From Winogradskyella eximia (GTDB lineage Bacteria; Bacteroidota; Bacteroidia; Flavobacteriales; Flavobacteriaceae), in the NCBI RefSeq assembly GCF_003386165.1, contig NZ_QRDV01000002.1, positions 472,936-536,935 on the forward strand: DNA of 64,000 nt, given 5' to 3'. The notes under the pieces are model-generated. The model was not told the DNA's origin, ran no database searches, and was given only the letters and a program-made list of their open reading frames with translations. Position numbers and translations under genes: made by a program. The first letter of the stretch is position 1, and every line of letters begins with the position of its first letter. Below are positions 16,981 to 25,466 of the stretch, one piece after another.

Positions 16981-17871
16981 ATGAAATCAATTATTTCAAC
17001 AGCATTATTCACAATTTTAATTTTATTCAAAATGAACGCACAAGCACAAAGTTTTAAAACAATAGAAACAAACAAATTTAAACTTCAAGTTTACAACGCA
17101 TCAGAAAACAGTTTTGGCGTAGCATCAGTAATTATATCTGGTAAAAACGATGCCGTATTAATAGATGCACAATTTACATTAGCAGAGGCAGAACAAGTTG
17201 CTCAAGAAATCAAAAACTCAGGTAAAACCTTAACGACTATTTATGTGTCTCATGGTGACCCTGATTTTTATTTCGGATTAGAAGTATTCAAGAAATATTT
17301 TCCTGAGGTTACGGCTTATGCATCGCCTGCAACAATAGAACATATAAAAGCGACAGCTCAAAAGAAATTAGAAGTTTGGGGCGAAAGATTAGGTGATAAA
17401 ATTACGTTTAACGTTATTTTACCTCAAGTTCTAAAAGAAAATTATATTGAGTTAGAAGACGAAAAACTAGAAATCATTGGATTAGACGATTTCCCAAAAA
17501 GAACCTTTGTATGGATTCCATCAATTAAAACAGCTTTAGGCGGAATTAATGTGTTTGGCACAACATTTAATGTATGGATGGCAGATGCACAAACAACAGA
17601 AGCACGTAATAACTGGGTATCAATCCTAAATACCATCAGTGATTTAAAACCTGAAATAGTAATTCCTGCACACGCAAATACAAATTCAGATTTTACTATT
17701 GATGCTGTAAACCACACTAAAAATTACATTCAATTTTATGAAGAAGCTTTAAAAAGCAATACTACTTCAGAAGAATTAATAGCAACAATAAAATCAAAAT
17801 ATCCGAATTTAACTTTTGAAACAGCGTTAGTGCTAGGAGCAAAAGTGAACACAGGAGAAATGAAATGGTAA
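16981..17871 (+). CDS. MBL-fold metallo-hydrolase, exported
   Basis: 296 residues with a signal peptide (hydrophobic ALFTILILFKMNAQAQA-like core, cleavage near AQAQ/S). The metallo-beta-lactamase fold is shown by VIISGKNDAVLIDAQ, the metal motif region YVSHGDPDFYFG and IPAHAN. The usual HxHxDH is replaced by H-G-D-P-D-F, so metal binding is non-canonical or reduced, as in some known MBL-fold branches. It is preceded by a Crp/Fnr gene and operator and overlaps the next gene by 7 bp, so the three probably act together. The substrate is unknown. Confidence 0.82.
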   Translation: MKSIISTALFTILILFKMNAQAQSFKTIETNKFKLQVYNASENSFGVASVIISGKNDAVLIDAQFTLAEAEQVAQEIKNSGKTLTTIYVSHGDPDFYFGLEVFKKYFPEVTAYASPATIEHIKATAQKKLEVWGERLGDKITFNVILPQVLKENYIELEDEKLEIIGLDDFPKRTFVWIPSIKTALGGINVFGTTFNVWMADAQTTEARNNWVSILNTISDLKPEIVIPAHANTNSDFTIDAVNHTKNYIQFYEEALKSNTTSEELIATIKSKYPNLTFETALVLGAKVNTGEMKW

Positions 17872-18329
17872 AACCTATAACAATTATCAACTTGACATTG
17901 CTTTTAGTAGTGTCAAGTTGTTCGTTTAAACAGCAAACTATGACAAATTTAGAAATCATAAAAAGTACATATGAAGGTAAAACTTCAGAAGAAAACGGTA
18001 AGAACTTGGCCAAACATGTTGCTGAAAATATCAGTTGGACAGAAGCCAAAGGTTTCCCTTATGCAGGAACTTATGTTGGTTTAGAAAGTGTGACCGAAAA
18101 TGTTTTTCAACGCTTAGGTAGCGAGTGGATTGATTATAAATTTTCACCCGAAGATTATATAGCAAACAAAGACAAAGTAGTTGCTTATGGCACATATTCG
18201 GGCACCTATAAAAAAACGAACAAGTATTTTGAAGCACGGGTTGCCCATATCTGGAAACTAAACAATGGTAAGATTATCAGTTTTGAGCAGTTTGTAGATA
18301 GCAAATTGGTTGACGAAGCAATACGTTAA
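17865..18329 (+). CDS. SnoaL/NTF2-like lipoprotein
   Basis: 154 residues. It has a lipoprotein signal (LLLVVSSCS), then a cone-shaped SnoaL/NTF2-like domain (IIKSTYEGKT.., AENISWTEAKGFPYAGTYVGLESV, VAHIWKLNNGKIISFEQFVDS). This fold binds or converts small hydrophobic molecules, and such proteins often accompany MBL-fold hydrolases. The 7-bp overlap with the hydrolase gene implies translational coupling. The end is followed within a few bases by TATGCCCAAC, the cassette edge. Confidence 0.8.
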   Translation: MVKPITIINLTLLLVVSSCSFKQQTMTNLEIIKSTYEGKTSEENGKNLAKHVAENISWTEAKGFPYAGTYVGLESVTENVFQRLGSEWIDYKFSPEDYIANKDKVVAYGTYSGTYKKTNKYFEARVAHIWKLNNGKIISFEQFVDSKLVDEAIR

Positions 18330-18334
18330 AACAC

Positions 18335-18652
18335 TATGCCCAACACCGTATAATAAGATGGACTCAATTAATCCTTATAAAATAAATGTTGCGATTTATA
18401 ACAAATGTGCCTGCACCAAGTTATGAATTACTAATTAAAAGAGAATATGAATAGACATTTTAGATAATTAATGGTGTGATTATATTATTCGCTCTAATTT
18501 GTGGATACTATGGATTTAGAAAAAAAGCCAGCAGGTAAAACCATGTATAATTAATTGGGTAGTGCACTGCCAACTTACTAGCATTCCTGCGGAACATGCT
18601 ATCTGTGATATATTTGCTAAATTAGGTGCTTAACCATACACAAACACTATTT
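18335..18652 (+). repeat. Composite attC-like site 3 with a gene remnant
   Basis: It begins TATGCCCAAC (18335-18344), complementary at 9 of 10 positions to the cassette start GTTGGGCGTA (16287-16296), then CACCGTATAAT. After about 170 bp comes a 23-codon open stretch (18467-18538) reading like the end of a membrane protein (..ILFALICGYYGFRKKASR), then a second half-site (CCATGTATAATTAATTG..GCTAAATTAGGTGCTTAACC..CATACACAAACAC). The final GTT is lost (CACTATTT). It looks like a fusion of two sites around a decayed cassette. Confidence 0.5.
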
Positions 18653-18663
18653 AAATCATACCC

Positions 18664-19233
18664 ATGAAAAACTTACACAACTATATCCAATCGCGATGTG
18701 CCCTATCGCAAACCGATAGCAGTTTAGTGGAAACCTATTTTACCTCCCAAAATGTACCAGCCAACACCCTACTCTTAGAAGCCGGAAAAACAGAACGCTA
18801 TGTGTATTTTCTAAGTGAAGGCATTGTAAAAGGCTATGAAAATGTAGATGGTAAAATTGTAGTGCAACATTTAGTAGCCGAACACGACTTTTTCACCTCC
18901 CTAGAGAGTTTTATGACTGAAACTCCTGCTCCAGACTATTACGAAACCATTACCGATTGTAAACTACTTAAAATCTCTAAACCAGATTTCGAGTTAATTC
19001 AAGCGCAATCGACATTTTGGAGCGACTTTATAAAAACGGTCACCAACGAGCATCTCAATTGCAAAATAGAACGCGTTAAAGATTTCCAAGTATTAACAGC
19101 TAAAGAACGCTATCTAAAATTTATAACACAACAGCCTAAACTAGCCCTAAACGTCTCTATAGACAATATCGCTTCCTTCTTAGGTATGGAACCACAATCC
19201 TTAAGCCGGATTAGAAAACAGATCACTATCTAA
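18664..19233 (+). CDS. Crp/Fnr-family transcriptional regulator
   Basis: 189 residues. Effector domain: LLLEAGKTERYVYFLSEGIVKGYENVDGKIV and EHDFFTSLESFMTETPAPDYYE. C-terminal winged helix: VSIDNIASFLGMEPQSLSRIRKQI. It has no Fnr cysteines. It is the third Crp/Fnr gene in 4 kb. The base composition is slightly richer in G and C than the neighbouring cassettes. The target is probably the NAD-dependent epimerase-type gene 62 bp downstream. Confidence 0.87.
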   Translation: MKNLHNYIQSRCALSQTDSSLVETYFTSQNVPANTLLLEAGKTERYVYFLSEGIVKGYENVDGKIVVQHLVAEHDFFTSLESFMTETPAPDYYETITDCKLLKISKPDFELIQAQSTFWSDFIKTVTNEHLNCKIERVKDFQVLTAKERYLKFITQQPKLALNVSIDNIASFLGMEPQSLSRIRKQITI

Positions 19234-19236
19234 CAT

Positions 19237-19250
19237 TTGTTATTTTTCAA
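19237..19250 (+). promoter_or_regulatory. Possible degenerate Crp/Fnr operator
   Basis: TTGTTATTTTTCAA differs from TTGA-N6-TCAA at one half-site base. It lies 29.5 bp (centre to box end) before GACCTTTG (19266-19273), a weak -7 box. The spacing differs from the other two operators, so this is tentative. Confidence 0.3.
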
Positions 19251-19295
19251 CACGGCATTACGGCAGACCTTTGCTCAAACAATAAAACAATAGTT

Positions 19296-20300
19296 ATGAG
19301 CAAAGACTTAGCCTTAGTAACAGGTGGCAATGGCCATTTAGCAAACAATCTAATCCGTTTGTTACTATCCAAAAACCAAAACGTAAGAACTACCGTTAGA
19401 GATTTAAATAACACCGCACCTTTTAAAGGTTTAAATGTTGAGGTGGTACAAGCAGATCTTCTAGACAAAGCAACCCTAAGAAAAGCATGTAAAGACGTCA
19501 CGCACATCTATGCCGTAGCCGCCAACTTTAGCATGTGGGCAAAAGATCCAAAAACGGAGATTTACGACAACAACCTAAAAGGCACACAAAATGTGTTCGA
19601 TATCGCCAAAGCATGTGGCATTAAAAACATCGTCTATGTAAGTTCTGTAGCAGCATTAGACTTTAACACCTTGCCTGCTAACGTAAATAACGGTTATAAT
19701 ACAGACCGAAGAAATTGGTATTACAATTCTAAAAACGATTCAGATCAACTGGCTTTAGCCTTAGGTAGAAAATACAACATCAGAACCGTTCTCATTTTAC
19801 CATCGGCAATGATTGGCAGCCATGCCCACAAACTCAGTTATTCTAACAACTTAGTGTATCAAATTTTAAAAGGCGAAATCCCTGTAGACACCAATGTCAC
19901 CTTAAACTGGATAGATGTAAAAGATGTGGCTTTTGGCGCATACCAAGCCATGCTAAAAGGCAAAGACCAAGAACGCTATATTCTCTCTAACCCAACACAC
20001 ACCACATTACAAGACAGTGTAAACATAGCGGCAAATCTGTATCCAGAATTAAACCTAAAAACCCCTAAAAAAGTACCCAAATGCCTATTGTACACGGTTG
20101 CTGGCCTCATGGAATTCAGCAGTAAACTCACAGGAAAAGAACCCTTATTGCAACGGCATTATTTAGATATGTTTTATGGACTAAAACAAGACTATGACAT
20201 TAGTAAATCTAAAAAAGAACTCAACTTTAATCCTAAACCATCAAAACAAGCTTTAGAAGAAGCACTGACCTACTTAAAAACGGACTGGAAAGCGCAGTAA
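19296..20300 (+). CDS. NAD(P)-dependent epimerase/dehydrogenase (extended SDR)
   Basis: 334 residues. The N-terminal Rossmann motif is LVTGGNGHLANNLIRLL; KDVTHIYAVAA and IVYVSSVAAL follow, and the catalytic YxxxK appears in WYYNSKNDSD. It resembles dihydroflavonol-4-reductase-like or nucleoside-diphosphate-sugar epimerase members of the extended SDR class. The substrate cannot be deduced. It follows a Crp/Fnr gene in the same regulator-then-target arrangement as doxX and the MBL hydrolase. A terminator follows. Confidence 0.85.
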   Translation: MSKDLALVTGGNGHLANNLIRLLLSKNQNVRTTVRDLNNTAPFKGLNVEVVQADLLDKATLRKACKDVTHIYAVAANFSMWAKDPKTEIYDNNLKGTQNVFDIAKACGIKNIVYVSSVAALDFNTLPANVNNGYNTDRRNWYYNSKNDSDQLALALGRKYNIRTVLILPSAMIGSHAHKLSYSNNLVYQILKGEIPVDTNVTLNWIDVKDVAFGAYQAMLKGKDQERYILSNPTHTTLQDSVNIAANLYPELNLKTPKKVPKCLLYTVAGLMEFSSKLTGKEPLLQRHYLDMFYGLKQDYDISKSKKELNFNPKPSKQALEEALTYLKTDWKAQ

Positions 20301-20332
20301 AGCAACAAAGAGTATACTATAGTTTAATCATA

Positions 20333-20362
20333 AAACCACATTGCGAAAGCAAGGTGGTTTTT
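20333..20362 (+). terminator. Terminator after the epimerase gene
   Basis: AAACCACATTGC (20333-20344) and GCAAGGTGGTTT (20349-20360) pair around GAAA, followed by TT. It is nearly the same hairpin as at 14287-14315. Confidence 0.85.
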
Positions 20363-20599
20363 AGGTGTTATACGGTTTTGTTTTTTATAGTTTACGGCTA
20401 CGGTTTACCGTAATGAATCTAAAACAGAAGGTTGTAGCTTCGCTTTTGTATTTAAAAAATATACGTAGTTCTACGTATTGATTGACTTATAAATAACGAT
20501 TATGTTTGTGATAGCTCTTTAATGTATAAATGTTAGGATTAACTTGGTATATTTAGGGGATATGAGTCATAAAAGTTATTATATGACGAGTTGTAAGCA
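20363..20599 (+). repeat. Leader-type segment in front of the Kiwa-like cassette
   Basis: No gene is seen. Its last 40 bp (20556-20595) match 14491-14530 at 34 of 40 positions; a weaker match lies around GGTTGTAGCTTCGCTTTTGT versus ATTGCAACTTGGCTTTTAT. The right edge GTTGTAAGCA (20590-20599) is the exact reverse complement of TGCTTACAAC at 22000-22009. It also holds a small palindrome, TACGTAGTTCTACGTA, near 20463. Confidence 0.5.
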
Positions 20600-20626
20600 A
20601 TTTAACCAAACCAATAAACATAAAGA

Positions 20627-21166
20627 ATGAATTTTATTTATAGGCTCTTATTGACTTTCAACGCTACCTCATTGATTATTGTTGTTTATCTGGTAAAAGA
20701 AGAAGTTCTCATTAACAATTTGAATTGCTACCTTTTAGGACTTCCAAATTACATTTCCTATGTTTTGTATTTTCTAATTCCAATTTTATTGACTTTTTTA
20801 AGCCTTATAATTGCGAGATATTTAAGCAAAGACAATATTTCTATGGGAACTATAAAAAGTATTGAACAAGCTAATAATGCTTTTTTACCAAGTTATTTAG
20901 GATACTTTTTTGTTGCACTAAGCATACCATATATTGACACATTAATCTTTGTATTTGCAATTCTGTTTGTTTTTACTTTTTTATCTCAAACATTATATTT
21001 CAATCCGCTTTTTTTAATATTTAAGTATCATTTCTATTATTTGACAACCACGAATGAAATAAAAATTTTCATCATTACTCGTAGAGTTTTAAAAGACCCA
21101 AAGAACACAGAATTTGAACAGTTAAGAAGAATTAATAATTTTACATTTATAGATTTAACTAAATAA
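20627..21166 (+). CDS. kwaA: Probable KwaA, membrane subunit of Kiwa defence
   Basis: 179 residues with about four membrane helices (LLLTFNATSLIIVVYLV; YVLYFLIPILLTFLSLIIARYL; LGYFFVALSIPYIDTLIFVFAILFVFTFL) and a short cytoplasmic tail (IFIITRRVLKDPKN). Size, topology and the gene order, with a DUF4868-like partner starting 2 bp after its stop, match KwaA of the Kiwa anti-phage system. KwaA forms a membrane complex with KwaB that is reported to respond to phage. The identification rests mainly on the partner, because small membrane proteins carry few diagnostic motifs. The start is 28 bp after the cassette edge. Confidence 0.65.
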   Translation: MNFIYRLLLTFNATSLIIVVYLVKEEVLINNLNCYLLGLPNYISYVLYFLIPILLTFLSLIIARYLSKDNISMGTIKSIEQANNAFLPSYLGYFFVALSIPYIDTLIFVFAILFVFTFLSQTLYFNPLFLIFKYHFYYLTTTNEIKIFIITRRVLKDPKNTEFEQLRRINNFTFIDLTK

Positions 21167-21168
21167 TT

Positions 21169-21993
21169 ATGAATCATTTACTTGCCAAAAAATCAAGACA
21201 AAACGGACAATTTGTTAAAATAATGTCTGATGAAAATGTATTCGAGCTACCTGATGATTTAGACAATCCTCACGAGTATGATACCGATTATAAATTAGAA
21301 GATGATGAGTGGTTTGCAATTGGCGAATTATCTGAAACAGAATATATAATAGACTTTCTTACAAACGATTTTAATTCAGCAGAATATAACCAAATCGTTA
21401 ATGCAGATTATTCAAGTTTAAGCTATCTATGTTCCTATCAAAATGACCGTTATTACTTTTTTCAAAAATTATCGAAAAGTCAAACCATAAATAGAAAATG
21501 GTTTCCATTAAATAACGAACCAGAATTACATTCAGAAAATCCTATTATCGTAATTAAGGATATAGCTGATGCAATTTATGATAAAACTGATGACATATTA
21601 TATTTCAAAAAATTGACTTCCATCACAACGATTTTTACAGGTATTGGAGAACTTTACCGAGAGGCAACGCAAGCTGATACAGAAACTTTTTTGGAAAATG
21701 ACTTTATAAATCTTGTAGATGATTATGATGCTACAAAAGTTAAAAAAGCAAATAGAAAAAGAATAGCGATGGCGATGGATACTTTTAATAATTTCAATCC
21801 AGCACAAAGAAATTCAATATATGGTTATATTAAAGAATATTGCAATGAATTAGAATTTTCAGATGACGAAGAATGCTTTACTATTGGAACAGAAGAAAAT
21901 CTTAAACAATTATTATATGGGATTGAACAACGTTATTATACAACTCTAATTGGAAATGAAAAAAGATTAGCAAATTCCGTTACAGCGATGTAA
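21169..21993 (+). CDS. kwaB: Probable KwaB (DUF4868), effector subunit of Kiwa defence
   Basis: 274 residues, acidic, soluble. The C-terminal two thirds resemble DUF4868: IVIKDIADAIYDKTDDILYFKKLTSI.. TIFTGIGELYREAT, then KKANRKRIAMAM, then TIGTEENLKQLLYGIEQRYYTTLI and a final RLANS. KwaB binds DNA and associates with KwaA at the membrane in characterised Kiwa systems. It is somewhat shorter than the usual ~315 residues. It lies 2 bp after kwaA and its stop is followed within 7 bp by the cassette edge TGCTTACAAC, so the pair fills one cassette exactly. Confidence 0.68.
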   Translation: MNHLLAKKSRQNGQFVKIMSDENVFELPDDLDNPHEYDTDYKLEDDEWFAIGELSETEYIIDFLTNDFNSAEYNQIVNADYSSLSYLCSYQNDRYYFFQKLSKSQTINRKWFPLNNEPELHSENPIIVIKDIADAIYDKTDDILYFKKLTSITTIFTGIGELYREATQADTETFLENDFINLVDDYDATKVKKANRKRIAMAMDTFNNFNPAQRNSIYGYIKEYCNELEFSDDEECFTIGTEENLKQLLYGIEQRYYTTLIGNEKRLANSVTAM

Positions 21994-21999
21994 AAAAAC

Positions 22000-22138
22000 T
22001 GCTTACAACACCGTGTATAATTCATTGCTAGTTATAGCATACTTACGAAAGTCCTCGCGGACTTTCTATCTGTGATTTATTTGCTAACTTTAGTGCTTAA
22101 AACACGCAACGAAATCATACACAAACACGTTAGCAGAA
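22000..22138 (+). repeat. attC-like recombination site 4
   Basis: It begins TGCTTACAAC (22000-22009), exactly complementary to the cassette start GTTGTAAGCA at 20590-20599. The outer stem CCGTGTAT pairs with ATACACAAACAC. The inner hairpin GAAAGTCC (22047-22054) pairs with GGACTTTC (22059-22066). It ends GTTAGCAGAA (22129-22138). Compared with site 1, both the outer and inner stems carry paired (compensatory) substitutions. Confidence 0.72.
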
Positions 22139-22177
22139 ATGAGAAAACTGTAACTAAATAACAAACCACAAAAACAA

Positions 22178-22975
22178 ATGCCAATATCAGGAGTTAGAAA
22201 AATCGAAAATGAAAATTACTCAATTTATTATATTGATTTTTTCTCTGACGAATTCAAACAAATTATTAGACAGCAATTACAAGGTATTTGGAGTGGTTTC
22301 TCTGAAGCAGATAGTTTACCTGAATATTATTCTTATAAACACACATTAGAATCTTTTTTAGAACGTTTCACGCCAAAGTCAATTGAGACTAAAAAAGGAA
22401 TGATTGGTGAGTTATTAGCACATATTTTACTTAATAATGAGGATAATAATTTAACATCATTATCAATTCTAAAAAACAAAGAAGAAAAAAGTATAAAAAA
22501 AGGATTCGATATTATTTATTGTCACCTTGATCAAGATAAATTATGGTATTCGGAAGTCAAATCCGGGAAAAGTGAATCTGGAACAGACAATTCAACTTCT
22601 TATAATCTTATATTACAAAATAGAGCAAAAACAGGAATTGCAGCAATGATTGATGAAAATCGAAATTCCCTTTGGGAAAGTGCTCTTTATGATGTTTCTG
22701 CAATGATTAAAGAAGATGAAGGAAAATTAGAATTAAAAAAATTACTTTCTGATGATTCACCTAAATTAAATCCAATCCAAAAAAAGAATGTAATTCTAAT
22801 TTCTGTTTTATACCATAATCTTATTGATGAAATTGAAGAAGCTAGTGTTTCTAATTTCTTAAATACAACCAAAATTGAAGATATATTTGAAGATGTTATA
22901 ATTATTTCAATTCAAAAAAATGCCTTTGAAACAGTTTCAAATTTCCTAAGTAGTGAAATTACTAGTGCAATATGA
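22178..22975 (+). CDS. hamA: HamA (DUF1837), nuclease subunit of Hachiman defence
   Basis: 265 residues, soluble. A PD-(D/E)xK-type nuclease core is visible: GMIGELLAHILL with Glu78, KKGFDIIY with Asp111, and YSEVKSGK with Glu126 and Lys128. Size, this motif order and the directly linked helicase match HamA of the Hachiman anti-phage system, in which HamA is a DNase held inactive by the helicase HamB until DNA damage or phage infection. Its stop overlaps the hamB start by four bases (ATGA), implying translational coupling. The start is 40 bp after the GTTAGCAGAA cassette edge. Confidence 0.82.
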   Translation: MPISGVRKIENENYSIYYIDFFSDEFKQIIRQQLQGIWSGFSEADSLPEYYSYKHTLESFLERFTPKSIETKKGMIGELLAHILLNNEDNNLTSLSILKNKEEKSIKKGFDIIYCHLDQDKLWYSEVKSGKSESGTDNSTSYNLILQNRAKTGIAAMIDENRNSLWESALYDVSAMIKEDEGKLELKKLLSDDSPKLNPIQKKNVILISVLYHNLIDEIEEASVSNFLNTTKIEDIFEDVIIISIQKNAFETVSNFLSSEITSAI

Positions 22976-25461
22976 ATAGTGTAAAAGAAATATCGCTAAA
23001 AGAATATAGAAAAGTTTTAAAAAGCGAACCTTCGACTTACTTTCAAAAAAGTTACATAAAACTACAACTTGGAGAAAATTTAAATAATACAGAAATTTTT
23101 CATTTATTAAAAAATGCTATTATATTTTCAAATTTTGGAGATTTAGATTTACAAAAACTTGGATACAAAATCATTGTAACTTATTCAAATAAATATTCAG
23201 ATTATAAACCTTTATATGATTTTGCGATTAACAAAGGGTATATTCCTATATCGAAGTTAGTTGAATCAAAATATTCTAATGATGATTTACACAATCATTT
23301 CTTCAATCTCTTTTTTTCTGCATTTCAAGAAAATTTCAGAGAAAAGAATTATTATATATCAAATGGACAAAAAAAATTAATTGAGTTCTCTACAGAGAAT
23401 AACTCAAATTTTGTCCTTGTAGCACCTACTTCTTATGGGAAATCAGAAATTATAGTAACCAAAGTTTTCTCTAATTTAGATAAAAAGGTTTGTGTTATTG
23501 TACCAAGTAAAGCTCTTCTAGCACAGACCAAAAAAAGACTATTAAAAAATTCAAGTGAAAATAATCTTCAAAGAATTATTACTCACCCAGAAATGTACAA
23601 AGGAAGTGAAAGAGATTTTGTTGCAGTTTTGACTCAAGAACGGCTTTTACGCTTATTACAAAAAAATCCTTCTTTAAAATTAGATATTGTACTTATAGAT
23701 GAAGCTCATAATTTATTTGGTGATAAAGAAGACGATGGTAGGTCTATTCTTTTGGCACAAACAATAATAATATTAAAAAAGAGAAATGATAATATAATCC
23801 TCAATTTCTTCTCACCTTTCATATCAAATCCAGATAATTTAAAAGTAAATCAAATAAATTATGAAATTACATCTCAAAATACTGAAGAATTTATAAAGAC
23901 TGAAAAATATCTAATTTGTGATCTATATGAAACATCTGGTGAATTAAAAATTTACGAGCAATTTTCAAATAAATTTATAAATACTTCGACTTATTATAAT
24001 AATACAATTGATTTGTTAAATGGTGAGAAATCAAGTAAAAATATAATATATCTAAATCGTCCAAAACATATAGAAGAATTTTCAGTTGAACTTGCCAATA
24101 ATAATACTAATAGCGAAATAATAAATAATGAAATTGTAGCCACAATATCAGACTTTATTCATCCTGACTATAATTTAATAAAATGTATTAAAAAAGGTAT
24201 AGTTTATCATCACGGAGGAATGCCTGAAATAATTCGCCTTTATGTTGAGAAAATTTTTAGTGAAAATAGTAACCTGGAATTTGTAATTACAAGCTCTACT
24301 CTATTAGAAGGAGTAAATATTCCTGCCGAAAAAATATTCTTGCTTTCTACTAAAAAAGGACGTAAAAATTTATCCACTTCTCAATTTAAAAATTTAATTG
24401 GTCGTGTAAATAGATTTAGTGAAATATTTAGTACTGAAAATGGTAATTTAAAACTGCTTGAGCCTAAAGTTTATGTAATCAAAAGTAAATTCGAAAATAA
24501 AAGAGCAAATATTGAAAATTTCATAACTACAAGAGCACGTACCGAGATAAAAATAAATGATGAAGTAAATAATTTATTATTAAAAGATAAGGATACATTA
24601 AACGAATCTCAAAAAGACAATCTCAATAAGTCTTTAGAATATTTAGAAAACATTGAACCTAATTCAACAGATTTAGAAGATGTAAATTATGTCCAATCTG
24701 AGATTGCAAAATTGTGTTTTAAAAACAATATTTTTGATTTTGATATCAAGCTATCAGAACCAAGATTAATAATGAATCTTGCTAATTACAAATCTACTTT
24801 ATTTCCTATAATTAAAGATAGTAATCAATTAATCGAAGCTATATATTCTATATTTTTCAATGAAATTAATATTACTGATAATAATATTAATCGTTTAAAA
24901 TATCCTGCTGCAAGAAGATTCTATGCTATGATTTTAAATTGGAGGAGTTCAAGTGCTTCTTATAAAGAAATGATAGGCAGTTTTATAAGTTATTGGAGTT
25001 CACTGAGAGGAGAAAACTTATTGATTTATGTTGGAACAAAATGGGGTACAGACAAAAGAAATTTCACAGACCATCAACCTCTTTATATAGATTTAAGAAA
25101 AAGGGATAATATTGATAGAATAAACATTGCAATTATTAGAATAAAAGAAGAGCAAGATTTTGTAGAGTTTAATCTTTTAAAGTATATAGATATACTTGCT
25201 GAATTAAAACTTATTGATATTGACTTTTATGAACAAGTTAAATACGGAAGTTCTGACAAAAGAATTATTACATTATTAAAAAACGGTTTTTCTATTGAAC
25301 TTGCTAAAGCTATTACAAAGGAAGAATACCAAAACTTAGTTGTTATAAATTACCTACTAGATAAAATAATAATTAGAGACGAAATAATAAATGAAATGGA
25401 AATAAATGGAGAGAATAAAATTCTTATTTTCGAAATAAAATATCATATAAATGAACAATAA
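22972..25461 (+). CDS. hamB: HamB, superfamily 2 helicase of Hachiman defence
   Basis: 829 residues. Helicase motifs in order: a Q-like motif near residue 133 (NGQKKLIEF), Walker A APTSYGKS at 151-158, motif Ia PSKALLAQ near 178, DEAH at 243-246, and the C-terminal lobe ITSSTLLEGVNIPAEKIF with NLIGRVNRF. These fit the Ski2-like helicase HamB, which senses DNA and controls HamA. The C-terminal ~300 residues match no domain I can name. The gene overlaps hamA by 4 bp; its stop lies 5 bp before the cassette edge TTCTGTCAAC. Confidence 0.82.
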   Translation: MNSVKEISLKEYRKVLKSEPSTYFQKSYIKLQLGENLNNTEIFHLLKNAIIFSNFGDLDLQKLGYKIIVTYSNKYSDYKPLYDFAINKGYIPISKLVESKYSNDDLHNHFFNLFFSAFQENFREKNYYISNGQKKLIEFSTENNSNFVLVAPTSYGKSEIIVTKVFSNLDKKVCVIVPSKALLAQTKKRLLKNSSENNLQRIITHPEMYKGSERDFVAVLTQERLLRLLQKNPSLKLDIVLIDEAHNLFGDKEDDGRSILLAQTIIILKKRNDNIILNFFSPFISNPDNLKVNQINYEITSQNTEEFIKTEKYLICDLYETSGELKIYEQFSNKFINTSTYYNNTIDLLNGEKSSKNIIYLNRPKHIEEFSVELANNNTNSEIINNEIVATISDFIHPDYNLIKCIKKGIVYHHGGMPEIIRLYVEKIFSENSNLEFVITSSTLLEGVNIPAEKIFLLSTKKGRKNLSTSQFKNLIGRVNRFSEIFSTENGNLKLLEPKVYVIKSKFENKRANIENFITTRARTEIKINDEVNNLLLKDKDTLNESQKDNLNKSLEYLENIEPNSTDLEDVNYVQSEIAKLCFKNNIFDFDIKLSEPRLIMNLANYKSTLFPIIKDSNQLIEAIYSIFFNEINITDNNINRLKYPAARRFYAMILNWRSSSASYKEMIGSFISYWSSLRGENLLIYVGTKWGTDKRNFTDHQPLYIDLRKRDNIDRINIAIIRIKEEQDFVEFNLLKYIDILAELKLIDIDFYEQVKYGSSDKRIITLLKNGFSIELAKAITKEEYQNLVVINYLLDKIIIRDEIINEMEINGENKILIFEIKYHINEQ

Positions 25462-25466
25462 GTAAC

